NCBI GenBank assembly: GCA_937944055.1
Contig: CALDZJ010000020.1
Span: 1-34,890 of the forward strand
Direction of reading: 5' to 3'
Length of the DNA: 34,890 nucleotides
From: an uncultured Verrucomicrobiales bacterium
GTDB lineage: Bacteria > Verrucomicrobiota > Verrucomicrobiia > Verrucomicrobiales > Akkermansiaceae
Part shown: piece after piece, positions 7,472 through 14,976 of the stretch
How positions within the stretch are numbered: the stretch's first letter is position 1
How the letters are laid out: every line of letters begins with the position of its first letter
Translations under genes and position numbers: made by a program
Notes under the pieces: generated by a model
Told to the model about the DNA's origin: nothing
Database searches by the model: none
What the model saw: only the letters and a program-made list of their open reading frames with translations

Positions 7472-8515
7472 TTAGAGGAGGATTTTTTTTCCGTCGTTTT
7501 TGGCGCTTTCGTAGATGGCGGTGATGACTTCGACTGATTTGCGGGCTTCGCTGGCACAGGTGGAGGGCTGGCGGTCATTGCGAATTGCGGTGACGACTTC
7601 CTCGAAGTTACGCTGATGTTGGTAGAAGTTGATCGCGCTGGGATCGTTGGCACCTAGGCCAGCTTCTTGCCCTTTCATGAGGGTGGCTTTGATTTCTTGG
7701 TCCTCGCTTTGTTCTTGGCGGAAGTCCCACATCTCGAAGGCTTCATCGGCGAGAAAGACGGAGCCATCTGTGCCAGAAAGTTGCACGCGTGCGGGGTGGC
7801 CATCTTTTGACCATGTGCAGGTGGAGGCCTCGATGACTCCGCGGGCTCCGTTTTGAAACTCGAGAATCGCGACGCAGTGGTCCTCGACCTCGATGCGCTC
7901 ATGGGCGAGGAGGGCGGTGTTGGCTTGCACGCTTTTTACGGGGCCGGCGAGGTAGAGGAGGGCGTCCACGGTGTGGATGGATTGATTCATGAGGGAGCCG
8001 CCACCATCGAGGGCCCAGGTGCCACGCCAGCCTGCGGAATCATAGTAGGCTTGGTCACGATACCATTTGATGTAGGCGGAGGCGGAGGCGAGGGTGCCGA
8101 AGCGGCCTTCATCGGCTGCTTTTTTAAAGGCGTCCATGCCGGGGTGGAAGCGGCGGTTGAGGACTGCGGCGAGGGTTTTGCCATTTTCCTGAGCGGCGGC
8201 CATGAGTTGATCGATGCGGGCGGTCGTGATTTCGAGTGGTTTCTCGACGATGGCGTGTTTTCCGGCGTTGAGTGCGGCGAGGGTGGGATCGAGATGGGCT
8301 CCGCTGGGAGTGCCGACGGTGACGATTTCTAAGTCATCGTCTTCTAAGAACTCGGCGAGGTTTGAGTAGGCCTTTCCGCCATATTCTTCGGCGAGTTTAT
8401 CGGCTGCTTCTTGGCGTAGATCGAAGACTGAGTGAAGGGTGCCGTCAGTCATCGCGGTGATGGCTTTGGCGTGAAAGTGGCCGATCATTCCGGCTCCGAT
8501 GATTCCAAATTTCAT
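7472..8515 (-). CDS. Gfo/Idh/MocA family oxidoreductase
   Basis: About 347 residues. The N-terminal Rossmann fold begins KFGIIGAGMIGHFHAKAI (GxGxxG nucleotide-binding loop). EKPLEITTARIDQL carries the family's conserved EKP motif near residue 92, and the C-terminal beta-sheet domain contains WRGTWALDGGGSLMNQSIHTVDALLYLAGP with the usual GGG...H...D active-site arrangement. The likely role is NAD(P)-dependent oxidation or reduction of a sugar or inositol-type substrate, not identifiable further. I start at the ATG at 8515; a TTG five codons upstream (8530) is in frame, and neither has a visible Shine-Dalgarno sequence. It is a single gene, transcribed toward the SulP gene. Confidence 0.9.
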   Translation of the reverse strand: MKFGIIGAGMIGHFHAKAITAMTDGTLHSVFDLRQEAADKLAEEYGGKAYSNLAEFLEDDDLEIVTVGTPSGAHLDPTLAALNAGKHAIVEKPLEITTARIDQLMAAAQENGKTLAAVLNRRFHPGMDAFKKAADEGRFGTLASASAYIKWYRDQAYYDSAGWRGTWALDGGGSLMNQSIHTVDALLYLAGPVKSVQANTALLAHERIEVEDHCVAILEFQNGARGVIEASTCTWSKDGHPARVQLSGTDGSVFLADEAFEMWDFRQEQSEDQEIKATLMKGQEAGLGANDPSAINFYQHQRNFEEVVTAIRNDRQPSTCASEARKSVEVITAIYESAKNDGKKILL

Positions 8516-8612
8516 AATGTTGTGGGACAAGTTGAAACAATGTCTGAAGATCTGGCAAGGAAGCCTTTTTTGCGTTGCTGCTTGCTCAGTTCTTCCGGGC
8601 TCAGGTCAGGGC

Positions 8613-8640
8613 ACAAAAAAAAGAGCCTGAGGGCTCTTTT
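8613..8640 (-). terminator. Rho-independent terminator after the amidase gene
   Basis: Stem AAAAGAGCC / GGCTCTTTT around a TGAG loop, with a T-run of eight on the minus strand. It is placed 76 bases after the amidase stop codon and directed to the minus-strand transcript. The opposite strand also has a short T-run. Confidence 0.85.
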
Positions 8641-8715
8641 GCGGATGTATTGCTTATGAAGTGGTTTTTTGAGAGCCGAGTCTTTGTTTTTTCAGGTTCA
8701 CTTAGCTTAGCCGGG

Positions 8716-9759
8716 TCATTGAGCCTTGTTCGTTTTACTCGCTTGGCTGGTTTTTTTGAGGGTGGCTTGGCGGTAGAAGAAGATGGCATCGCCCACTGCG
8801 TTGGCGAGGGTCTTTTGGTAGCTTGAGGAGTTGATGAGGTATTTTTCCTTCGGGTGGCTCAAGAAGCCGCCTTCTAGGAGGATGGCGGGGTGTTGCACGC
8901 CAGTGAGCACGCTGAAGCGGGCTCGGCGGATGCCGCGATCTTGCACGCTCATTTTTAGTTTTGGCTCATTGAGTCTTCTGAGGCTGGTCCAGTGAACGGC
9001 GGTGGCGAGGGCAATGTTGGCAGAATCTTGATTATTACCGGGTCTTTTTACGAAGTCGGATTCTTTGAGCGAGCGCCCGTAGTGGGCTACTCCCTCGGGC
9101 GAGAGTGTGAAGGTCTCGATCCCACGAGCGCGGCGTGAGCCTGCGGAGTTAAAGTGGATGCTGACGAAGATGGCATTTTGGTATTTGTTGGCCAGTTTGA
9201 CTCGTTCTTTTAGGGTAAGAAAGACATCAGTGCTGCGGGTCATGACGACTTTGAAGCCTCGCTTTAGAAGGCGCTCCTTCAGGAGGAGGGCGACTTTGAG
9301 GTTATATCCGGCCTCGGTGCCCAGTGAGTTTGATGCTCCAGCGTCTTTGCCTCCATGGCCGGGGTCGATGATGACGGTATCGAAGGCTTTGGCGCCCGGG
9401 ATCTTATAGGGCCGCAGGACGGGATCGATGACTTTTAAAAGGTCTGTGACGGACATGTGATAGGTTCCCAGGGCGACGATGGCATTGCTGAAGATGAATT
9501 TCACATCATTCATGAGGACTTCTTGGCCACCTGCTTGGAATTTTAAAGTGAGCTGATCATTCTTTAAGATGATTTGCCGCCCTGACTGTGTCATGCTTTT
9601 GAGCTTGTAGAACTCTTTTACTTGGCTGAGGGGCACGTATTTATTGCCGCGATATTCCTTCAATTTCCATTGGACCTGTTTCGCGCTCAGAGGGAGGAGG
9701 GAAGAGGCAAGGAGTAGTGAAAAGAGGAGGGGGCTGCGAAAAAAATTGGCGAGGTTCAT
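8716..9759 (-). CDS. Secreted N-acetylmuramoyl-L-alanine amidase (Amidase_3)
   Basis: 347 residues. The enzyme cleaves the amide bond between N-acetylmuramic acid and the stem peptide in peptidoglycan, usually for daughter-cell separation. A signal peptide covers about residues 1-27 (FFRSPLLFSLLLASSLLPLSA). Residues 28-120 form a domain resembling the beta-rich region often found before the catalytic part. The Zn-dependent catalytic domain starts at TVIIDPGHGGKDAG; the apparent zinc ligands are His135, Glu149 and His202 (SIHFNS), and the catalytic Glu is at about 296 in LLEGGFLSHPKE. All key residues are present and the length is normal. The start is ATG at 9759. It lies 137 bases downstream of the Gre-like gene and has its own terminator at 8613-8640. 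Confidence 0.93.
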   Translation of the reverse strand: MNLANFFRSPLLFSLLLASSLLPLSAKQVQWKLKEYRGNKYVPLSQVKEFYKLKSMTQSGRQIILKNDQLTLKFQAGGQEVLMNDVKFIFSNAIVALGTYHMSVTDLLKVIDPVLRPYKIPGAKAFDTVIIDPGHGGKDAGASNSLGTEAGYNLKVALLLKERLLKRGFKVVMTRSTDVFLTLKERVKLANKYQNAIFVSIHFNSAGSRRARGIETFTLSPEGVAHYGRSLKESDFVKRPGNNQDSANIALATAVHWTSLRRLNEPKLKMSVQDRGIRRARFSVLTGVQHPAILLEGGFLSHPKEKYLINSSSYQKTLANAVGDAIFFYRQATLKKTSQASKTNKAQ

Positions 9760-9896
9760 GGTGAAAACACAGGTTTTCGGGGCTTGTTTGAGATCGAGGT
9801 GTGAGGTCTATCTTAGTGGAGAATTTAGGCGTTCCGAGAGCCCTTGCCAAGGTGAAAAATCTCAAGCGTAGAGCGCTTTTGGGCAGGGTCTTGAGC

Positions 9897-10358
9897 TTAT
9901 TCTAGGCCGGTCACAGTGAGTGGAGGATGCTCGAGGCTTTCGCCTAATTTTTTATCAATCAGCTCTTGGTAGAGGCGGGAGTCAGGGCTGATGACGGTGA
10001 CGTCGCAGCCGAGGTATGTGGTGATGAGGCCTCCTGCGGTGGGGGCGAGGAAGTAGAAGCAGATTTCTCTTTCTTGCTCGACCTCGACGAGGGAGCCGGG
10101 GCCAATTTGGTCATCAATGGTGTAGGTGGGAGCCTCGAAGTTGAGGAAGAGAGAGAGGGATTGCTCGGCGAGGGCGAGTTGCTTGGCTTGAGCTTCGGCG
10201 AGGTAGGCGGCCTCGATGGCGCGGGTGTCGTATTTTCCCTCCGACTTTGTTTCATCACCACTTGCTCCCTCGCTGGAATCGGCGAGGGCGGACTTCATGA
10301 CTGCGATCTTGCTTTCAAGTTGAGCGCGGAGATCTGCAATGACGTCGTTTTTGGTCAT
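9897..10358 (-). CDS. GreA/GreB-like transcription elongation factor family protein
   Basis: 153 residues. The C-terminal half (about residues 83-153), including IGPGSLVEVEQ, a beta-rich middle and TVISPDSRLYQELIDKKLGE, matches the GreA/GreB C-terminal FKBP-like domain that binds RNA polymerase near the secondary channel. The N-terminal part is helical with TRAIEAAYLAEAQAKQLALAEQSL, as in the shortened Gre-like family seen in many Gram-negative bacteria rather than the full coiled coil of GreA. The acidic tip residues needed for transcript cleavage are not obvious, so it may bind polymerase without classical GreA activity. It starts at ATG 10358, nine bases after the stop of the DAHP synthase gene, so the two are probably cotranscribed. 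Confidence 0.82.
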   Translation of the reverse strand: MTKNDVIADLRAQLESKIAVMKSALADSSEGASGDETKSEGKYDTRAIEAAYLAEAQAKQLALAEQSLSLFLNFEAPTYTIDDQIGPGSLVEVEQEREICFYFLAPTAGGLITTYLGCDVTVISPDSRLYQELIDKKLGESLEHPPLTVTGLE

Positions 10359-10367
10359 GCCTAGAAT

Positions 10368-11462
10368 TTAAGCATTCTTTTGACGGCGGGCTTGGACCGC
10401 TTTCGAGAAGGCTTCTAAAACATCTTCAGTGGTCTGCCAGTTGATGCAGGCATCTGTCACGGATTGGCCGTAGGTCATGTCTTCGGAGATCTTTTGATTT
10501 CCTTCGACGAGGTTCGACTCGATCATGACGGCGGCGATGTCTGTGGCACCCTCGGCCATTTGCGCGCAGAGGTCTTCGGAGACTTTTGGCTGATTGCGGT
10601 AGTCTTTATTTGAGTTGCCGTGAGAGCAGTCGATCATGACTTGCGGGGGGAGGCCCATCTCAGTGAGGCGCGCGGAGATGGGGGCGATTTCCTGGCGCGA
10701 GTAATTCGGCCCACTTTTCCCGCCGCGTAAGATGAGGTGGCAGGCTTGGTTCCCGGTGGTGGTTACGATGGCGGAGACGCCTTGCTTGGTGACGGAGAGG
10801 AAATGGTGTGGTTTGGAGGAGGCGCCGATCGCATCAAGTGCGATTTGGATCGACCCGCCGGTGCCGTTTTTAAAACCAACGGGCATGGAGAGGCCTGAGG
10901 TGAGTTCGCGGTGGACTTGTGACTCGGTTGTGCGTGCGCCGATCGCACCCCAGGCGATGAGGTCAGCGACGTATTGCGGGGAGATGGCATCGAGGAATTC
11001 GGTTCCAGCAGGAATGCCCATTTCGGCGAGTTGCAGGAGGAGCTTTCGTGCGGTGCGGAGGCCGCGATTAATGTCGAAGGAGTCGTCTAGTCCTGGGTCA
11101 TTAATGAGGCCCTTCCAGCCGACAGTGGTGCGGGGTTTTTCAAAGTAGACTCGCATGATGATGAGGAGATCATCTTGGTAGCGGGTCACGCTTTTCTTGA
11201 GGCGCTCGGCGTATTCGAGAGCGGCGCGGGGATCGTGAATGGAGCAGGGACCCACCACTACGAGGAGGCGGTCATCTTTGCCGTTGAGGATGGCCTCGGC
11301 TCCTTGACGGGCGGAGGATACGAGCTGCGCTGCTGACTCGGTCATCGGGAGTTGATAAGAGAGCACGGCAGGCGAGATGAGAGGGTCGATGCTGGCGATG
11401 CGGAGGTCGTCTGTATTGGTGGTAGCCACGGCGCAGTCTTGAAGATTTTTCTGGGAATTCAA
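10368..11462 (-). CDS. aroG: 3-deoxy-7-phosphoheptulonate (DAHP) synthase, AroG/AroF type
   Basis: Up to 364 residues. This class I enzyme joins phosphoenolpyruvate and erythrose 4-phosphate as the first step of the shikimate pathway to aromatic amino acids. Diagnostic segments are DDRLLVVVGPCSIHDPRAALEYAERL, MRVYFEKPRTTVGWKGLINDP, GTEFLDAISPQYVADLIAWGAIGARTTESQVHRE, GFKNGTGG and MIDCSHGNSNKD. The N-terminus contains TDDLRIASIDPL, as in the feedback-regulated E. coli enzymes, so inhibition by an aromatic amino acid is likely; which one cannot be read. The frame opens at TTG 11462 after an in-frame stop. A GTG at 11429 would give 353 residues and is an equal candidate, and neither has a clear Shine-Dalgarno. 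The Gre-like gene follows after nine bases. The gene symbol is by family; the aroF/G/H isotype is uncertain. Confidence 0.93.
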   Translation of the reverse strand: MNSQKNLQDCAVATTNTDDLRIASIDPLISPAVLSYQLPMTESAAQLVSSARQGAEAILNGKDDRLLVVVGPCSIHDPRAALEYAERLKKSVTRYQDDLLIIMRVYFEKPRTTVGWKGLINDPGLDDSFDINRGLRTARKLLLQLAEMGIPAGTEFLDAISPQYVADLIAWGAIGARTTESQVHRELTSGLSMPVGFKNGTGGSIQIALDAIGASSKPHHFLSVTKQGVSAIVTTTGNQACHLILRGGKSGPNYSRQEIAPISARLTEMGLPPQVMIDCSHGNSNKDYRNQPKVSEDLCAQMAEGATDIAAVMIESNLVEGNQKISEDMTYGQSVTDACINWQTTEDVLEAFSKAVQARRQKNA

Positions 11463-11509
11463 GAGTGGAGGTTTGTCAGGGAGGATTATTCAGGTCAGGT
11501 TCTTTTCTG

Positions 11510-12622
11510 ATGTCGAAGAAACGAAGACAAGGGCCCCCGCAAATGCGCGATCTGACAGCTGGGATGTTACCTGATTTATCCTGTGATTTTGTGGAATCTA
11601 CCGGAGATCGATTGCTGGATGCTCGCATCATGGACTTAGCACAATCTGTGAGCGGGGTGGAGGATCAGTGCCTCCTTGCTGAGATGATTTCTACCGCTGT
11701 GGGGATGGCGCGGGGAAAGGCTGAGCATGTTGATTTCAAGCTCGCGAATCGTGCCTTAAAAGAGATGAAGCATGCCAGTGAGGTTTTTCAGCCCTACCGC
11801 GCTCGGCGGAAGGTCGCGCTTTTCGGATCGGCGCGGACGAGGCCAGAGGAGAAGGAATATCAGACGGGGGTCGAGTTCTCTCGCCGGATGTTAGAGGAGG
11901 GTTTTATGACCATCACAGGGGCGGGACCGGGGATTATGGCTGCGGGTAATGAAGGGGCCACTCGGGAGCATAGCTTCGGGCTGAATATAAATCTTCCGTT
12001 TGAGGCCTCGGCCAATGAGTTCATTATCGGGGATCCTAAGTGCATCGATTTCAACTACTTCTTTACTCGTAAGCTGGCCTTCGTGAAGGAGGCTGATGCT
12101 GGAGTGGGGATGCCGGGGGGGGTGGGGACGATGGATGAAGTCTTCGAGGCTCTGACCCTGATCCAGACGGGGAAGGCCACGCTCTACCCCATCGTCTGTC
12201 TGGATGCCCCGGGAGGGACGTATTGGAAAGCTTGGAACCAATTTGTAGAAGAGCATCTTTACCGACTGGGGATGATTTCGGAGTCAGATTTTTCTCTCTA
12301 TAAAGTGACGGATGATGTCGAGGAAGCGGTTGCGGAAATCACGAACTTTTATCGTAATTTCCACTCGTATCGTTATGTCGGTGATCGTCTTGTCATCCGC
12401 TTACAAATGGCGCTCTCAGAAGAGGCCATGAAGTCGCTGAATCAAAACTTCGGGGCGATGTTAAAGTCTGGTGAGATTGAGCAAAGGGGGGCTCTCGAAG
12501 AAGAGGTGAATGAGCCAGACTTGGCAGAGTTGCCTCGCATTGTTCTGCGTCATCGCCGCCGGGACTTCGGCCTTTTACGAGAATTTATCAATACGATCAA
12601 CGAGGCGGAGGTCGATAGCTGA
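11510..12622 (+). CDS. LOG family (TIGR00730-type) nucleoside 5'-monophosphate phosphoribohydrolase
   Basis: About 370 residues. The Rossmann-like core starts with RRKVALFGSARTRPEEKEYQ. The glycine-rich TGAGPGIMAAGNEGA and the signature PGGVGTMDE (about residues 202-210) are the two defining motifs of the LOG/YvdD family, long annotated as lysine decarboxylases but which hydrolyse cytokinin-type or AMP ribosides. Compared with the roughly 180-200-residue plant-type LOG it carries a long N-terminal helical part (about 100 residues) and a C-terminal extension, like the larger bacterial members. I start at ATG 11510 (MSKKRR); a GTG at 11465 in frame would add 15 unconvincing residues and nearly touch the divergent DAHP synthase start. 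The TGA stop shares its A with the ATG of the next gene, so translation is probably coupled. Confidence 0.88.
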   Translation: MSKKRRQGPPQMRDLTAGMLPDLSCDFVESTGDRLLDARIMDLAQSVSGVEDQCLLAEMISTAVGMARGKAEHVDFKLANRALKEMKHASEVFQPYRARRKVALFGSARTRPEEKEYQTGVEFSRRMLEEGFMTITGAGPGIMAAGNEGATREHSFGLNINLPFEASANEFIIGDPKCIDFNYFFTRKLAFVKEADAGVGMPGGVGTMDEVFEALTLIQTGKATLYPIVCLDAPGGTYWKAWNQFVEEHLYRLGMISESDFSLYKVTDDVEEAVAEITNFYRNFHSYRYVGDRLVIRLQMALSEEAMKSLNQNFGAMLKSGEIEQRGALEEEVNEPDLAELPRIVLRHRRRDFGLLREFINTINEAEVDS

Positions 12623-13350
12623 TGGGCCGGGAGCGAGTCGATTCACTGCTCGTCTCACGCGGTCTCTGCGATTCGCGCGAGCAGGCCAAGCGCCTCATCA
12701 TGGCGGGTGAGGTCATGACAGGGACGGAGCGCGTTTCTAAGCCCAGCCAGAAGCTTGCGGCAGATGCGGAGCTCTCCGTGAAAGAGCGGCCGAAGTATGT
12801 TGGCCGTGGGGGTTTTAAAATTGAGGGGGCCTTGCGGGAATTTGGGATCGATCCTAGCGGCTGGGTTTGTGCAGATCTGGGGGCTTCTACGGGAGGTTTT
12901 ACCGACTGCTTACTCCAGCATGGGGCGCTGAGGGTTCACGCGGTTGATGTGGGGACGAACCAACTTGTCTGGAAGTTACGCAGTGATGAGCGGGTCATTT
13001 CAAAGGAGCGTTTTAATGCTCGGAATCTCACGGTGGAGGACCTCGGTGAGAAGGTTGATTTCGTGGTGATGGATCTTTCCTTCATCTCGCTCACGAAGGT
13101 GTTGCCCTCAGCCTTTGCGATTCTTAAGGAAGGGGGGGCGGTTATTTCTTTGATCAAGCCGCAGTTTGAGCTCTCGCGGGAAGAAGTGGGGAAAGGCGGC
13201 ATCGTCCGGGAGCCGGAGCTGCATGAAAAGGCGGTCGATAAAATCCGCACTTTTATTACGGAGAAGCTGGGTCGTGATTGGGCGGGCTTGATCACTTCAC
13301 CCATCACTGGGACGGATGGAAATGTCGAGTTCTTGGCGTGGATGAAGTGA
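12622..13350 (+). CDS. tlyA: TlyA family rRNA (cytidine-2'-O)-methyltransferase
   Basis: 242 residues. An S4 RNA-binding domain at about residues 3-60 (RVDSLLVSRGLCDSREQAKRLIMAGEV) is followed by an FtsJ-type methyltransferase: YVGRGGFKIEGAL with the probable catalytic Lys66, the SAM loop CADLGASTGGFTDCLL at 83-98, VDFVVMDLSFISLTKVLP, and the C-terminal LIKPQFE and GNVEFLAW. TlyA enzymes methylate 16S and in some species 23S rRNA; older records call them hemolysin A. Length is slightly short of the 250-270 usual. ATG at 12622 overlaps the TGA of the LOG gene by one base. The gene ends three bases from the convergent DUF481 gene. A small hairpin (GCGCT-AGA-AGCGC) at 13351-13363 has no U-run, so I do not call it a terminator. 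Confidence 0.92.
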   Translation: MGRERVDSLLVSRGLCDSREQAKRLIMAGEVMTGTERVSKPSQKLAADAELSVKERPKYVGRGGFKIEGALREFGIDPSGWVCADLGASTGGFTDCLLQHGALRVHAVDVGTNQLVWKLRSDERVISKERFNARNLTVEDLGEKVDFVVMDLSFISLTKVLPSAFAILKEGGAVISLIKPQFELSREEVGKGGIVREPELHEKAVDKIRTFITEKLGRDWAGLITSPITGTDGNVEFLAWMK

Positions 13351-13353
13351 GCG

Positions 13354-14829
13354 CTAGAAGCGCACGGAGATACCTGAGAGCAGGGAAAAGTCGCTTTTTT
13401 CGGCTCCGGGGGAGGGTTCTTGATCGTAGTAGTATTCTAGGCCGATCCGCCATGAGAGGTTATCGGTGAGGAAGGTATCTAAATACAGATAGGATGAGAT
13501 GTTGAAATTTGTAGGGTCATTCACGAAGGCTTGGTAGGAAATTTCTTGGGTGATGTAGGTGTGATAGCTCAGCTGCCAGTAGAGACGCTGGGCGAGGTGG
13601 AAGGAGGTGGTGTTAAGAATCTCTCCGCCTTCTTCTTGAAACGTGTAGCCGAGGCCAGCCTCGAAAGAGAGGCCGCCGTAGTCGGTCAAAATGGGATAGA
13701 AGCCAGCGTGAACTCCGGGGGTGACGCGGTAGTTCAAATCTGAAGAAGCATCGTAGGAAAATTGGCTGCCAATTCCGGCATAAAGAGAGGGGCCGAATTT
13801 CCAACTATGACTTGCGAAAAGATTCAGGCGGTTTTGCGAGGTCGAGCTATTGGACTCAGCGAAGCGATAGTTCCCGCGGAAGAGGAGATCGTGGGTTTTG
13901 GAGCGGAAGATCGACTCGTAGTTGAAATTCAAGTTCAGGGTGTCTGAGTTTCCGGAGCTGGAGCTAGCGGTTAAGGCGGCATTGCGGACCCAGCCTTGGC
14001 GGGTTCCCTCAGTTTTTAGTGGGGTTTCTCGCAGGGTCTTACGCTCATCAGCGCGGTCGACTTCTTCTTTCAAGAAACCATTCAGCGAGTAGGCGAGACC
14101 AATCGTGACGAGGGTATCGCTCTCCTCTCGTCCAAAGGCGGGGGAGAGATCGATACGGTGAGTCAAGCGGGGTTGAATGTCCCAGCGATTGTTCAGGCGG
14201 AGGTCTAAGCCTGCTGAGAACTCGAAGATGTAGCTGGATGCATCATTGACCTTCGGCGTAAGGGAGGTGGATTGGCGAATGCGGGTGATGTCATTCCAGC
14301 GGTAGTCGAAGTGCTGGGCGAGGCGGAAAGTGGCAAAGGAATCACTGGTCCCGTCCTTGGACTCAAAGGCGTAACCGAGGCCTAGTTCAGCGCTCAAGAG
14401 CCCCTGATCATTTCGGATAAAGTAGTAGCCGATCACGGGACTGAGATCGACGCGATAATCCAAGAGAGCGGCCTCATTGGTGAGGAGGTTCGCGCCGAGG
14501 CCAAGGTAGAATTTTTTGCTAATGAGCCGATTGTAGGTGCCGTAAATGCGGAGGGTGTTATTGGTCAGTTCGCCGAAGTCCTCGGAGTAGAGATAGTCAG
14601 CGCCGAAGAAGGCATCACTTTCTAAGTTGCGATAGGTCCCGAGGAAGCGCAGGTGGTAGGCGAGGCTATCACTATTGCCGCTCGCGAGGCTGAGGCCGGA
14701 TGCGGCGCTAAACTCCCAGGGAGAGTTCTTCTGAGCAGGAGAAGGGTCAGAATCAGTATTCTCAGCGGCAGCGTGAGCAAGACAGACGGAATTCAGGAGG
14801 CTAAGAAGGTGAGATAAATTTCGAAGCAT
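13354..14829 (-). CDS. Outer-membrane protein with two DUF481 (YdiY-like) beta-barrel domains
   Basis: 491 residues. A signal peptide covers about residues 1-21 (LLSLLNSVCLAHAAA). Two homologous parts follow, about residues 36-265 and 280-491; each opens with the same kind of strand (SGLSLASGNSDSLAYHLRF and TASSSSGNSDTLNLNFNY) and ends in alternating aromatic/hydrophobic beta strands. SGNSDT is the hallmark of DUF481. The protein ends in Phe (SVRF), the usual outer-membrane assembly signal read by BamA. DUF481 proteins are normally single-domain and about 250-300 residues, so this is a tandem duplication or fusion. Function in the family is unclear. The start is ATG at 14829; about 150 bases separate it from the PBP gene upstream. 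Confidence 0.85.
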   Translation of the reverse strand: MLRNLSHLLSLLNSVCLAHAAAENTDSDPSPAQKNSPWEFSAASGLSLASGNSDSLAYHLRFLGTYRNLESDAFFGADYLYSEDFGELTNNTLRIYGTYNRLISKKFYLGLGANLLTNEAALLDYRVDLSPVIGYYFIRNDQGLLSAELGLGYAFESKDGTSDSFATFRLAQHFDYRWNDITRIRQSTSLTPKVNDASSYIFEFSAGLDLRLNNRWDIQPRLTHRIDLSPAFGREESDTLVTIGLAYSLNGFLKEEVDRADERKTLRETPLKTEGTRQGWVRNAALTASSSSGNSDTLNLNFNYESIFRSKTHDLLFRGNYRFAESNSSTSQNRLNLFASHSWKFGPSLYAGIGSQFSYDASSDLNYRVTPGVHAGFYPILTDYGGLSFEAGLGYTFQEEGGEILNTTSFHLAQRLYWQLSYHTYITQEISYQAFVNDPTNFNISSYLYLDTFLTDNLSWRIGLEYYYDQEPSPGAEKSDFSLLSGISVRF

Positions 14830-14976
14830 ATCGCGTGCGAGAAAGGTTAAAGCGGATCGCTCCCCTTTGGGGGAGGCAAAAATTGCACTTTTCGTTTCTT
14901 AAGGCCTGATTTTGTGTCGGATAGGAAGATTCCCGCTTGAAGTGGAGCGAGAAGCGAAAGCTCTCTTTTTTTATTC

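Noticed and set aside
13351-13363. Hairpin GCGCT-AGA-AGCGC between tlyA and the DUF481 gene as a terminator
   Set aside because: Stem of only five pairs and no T-run on either strand.
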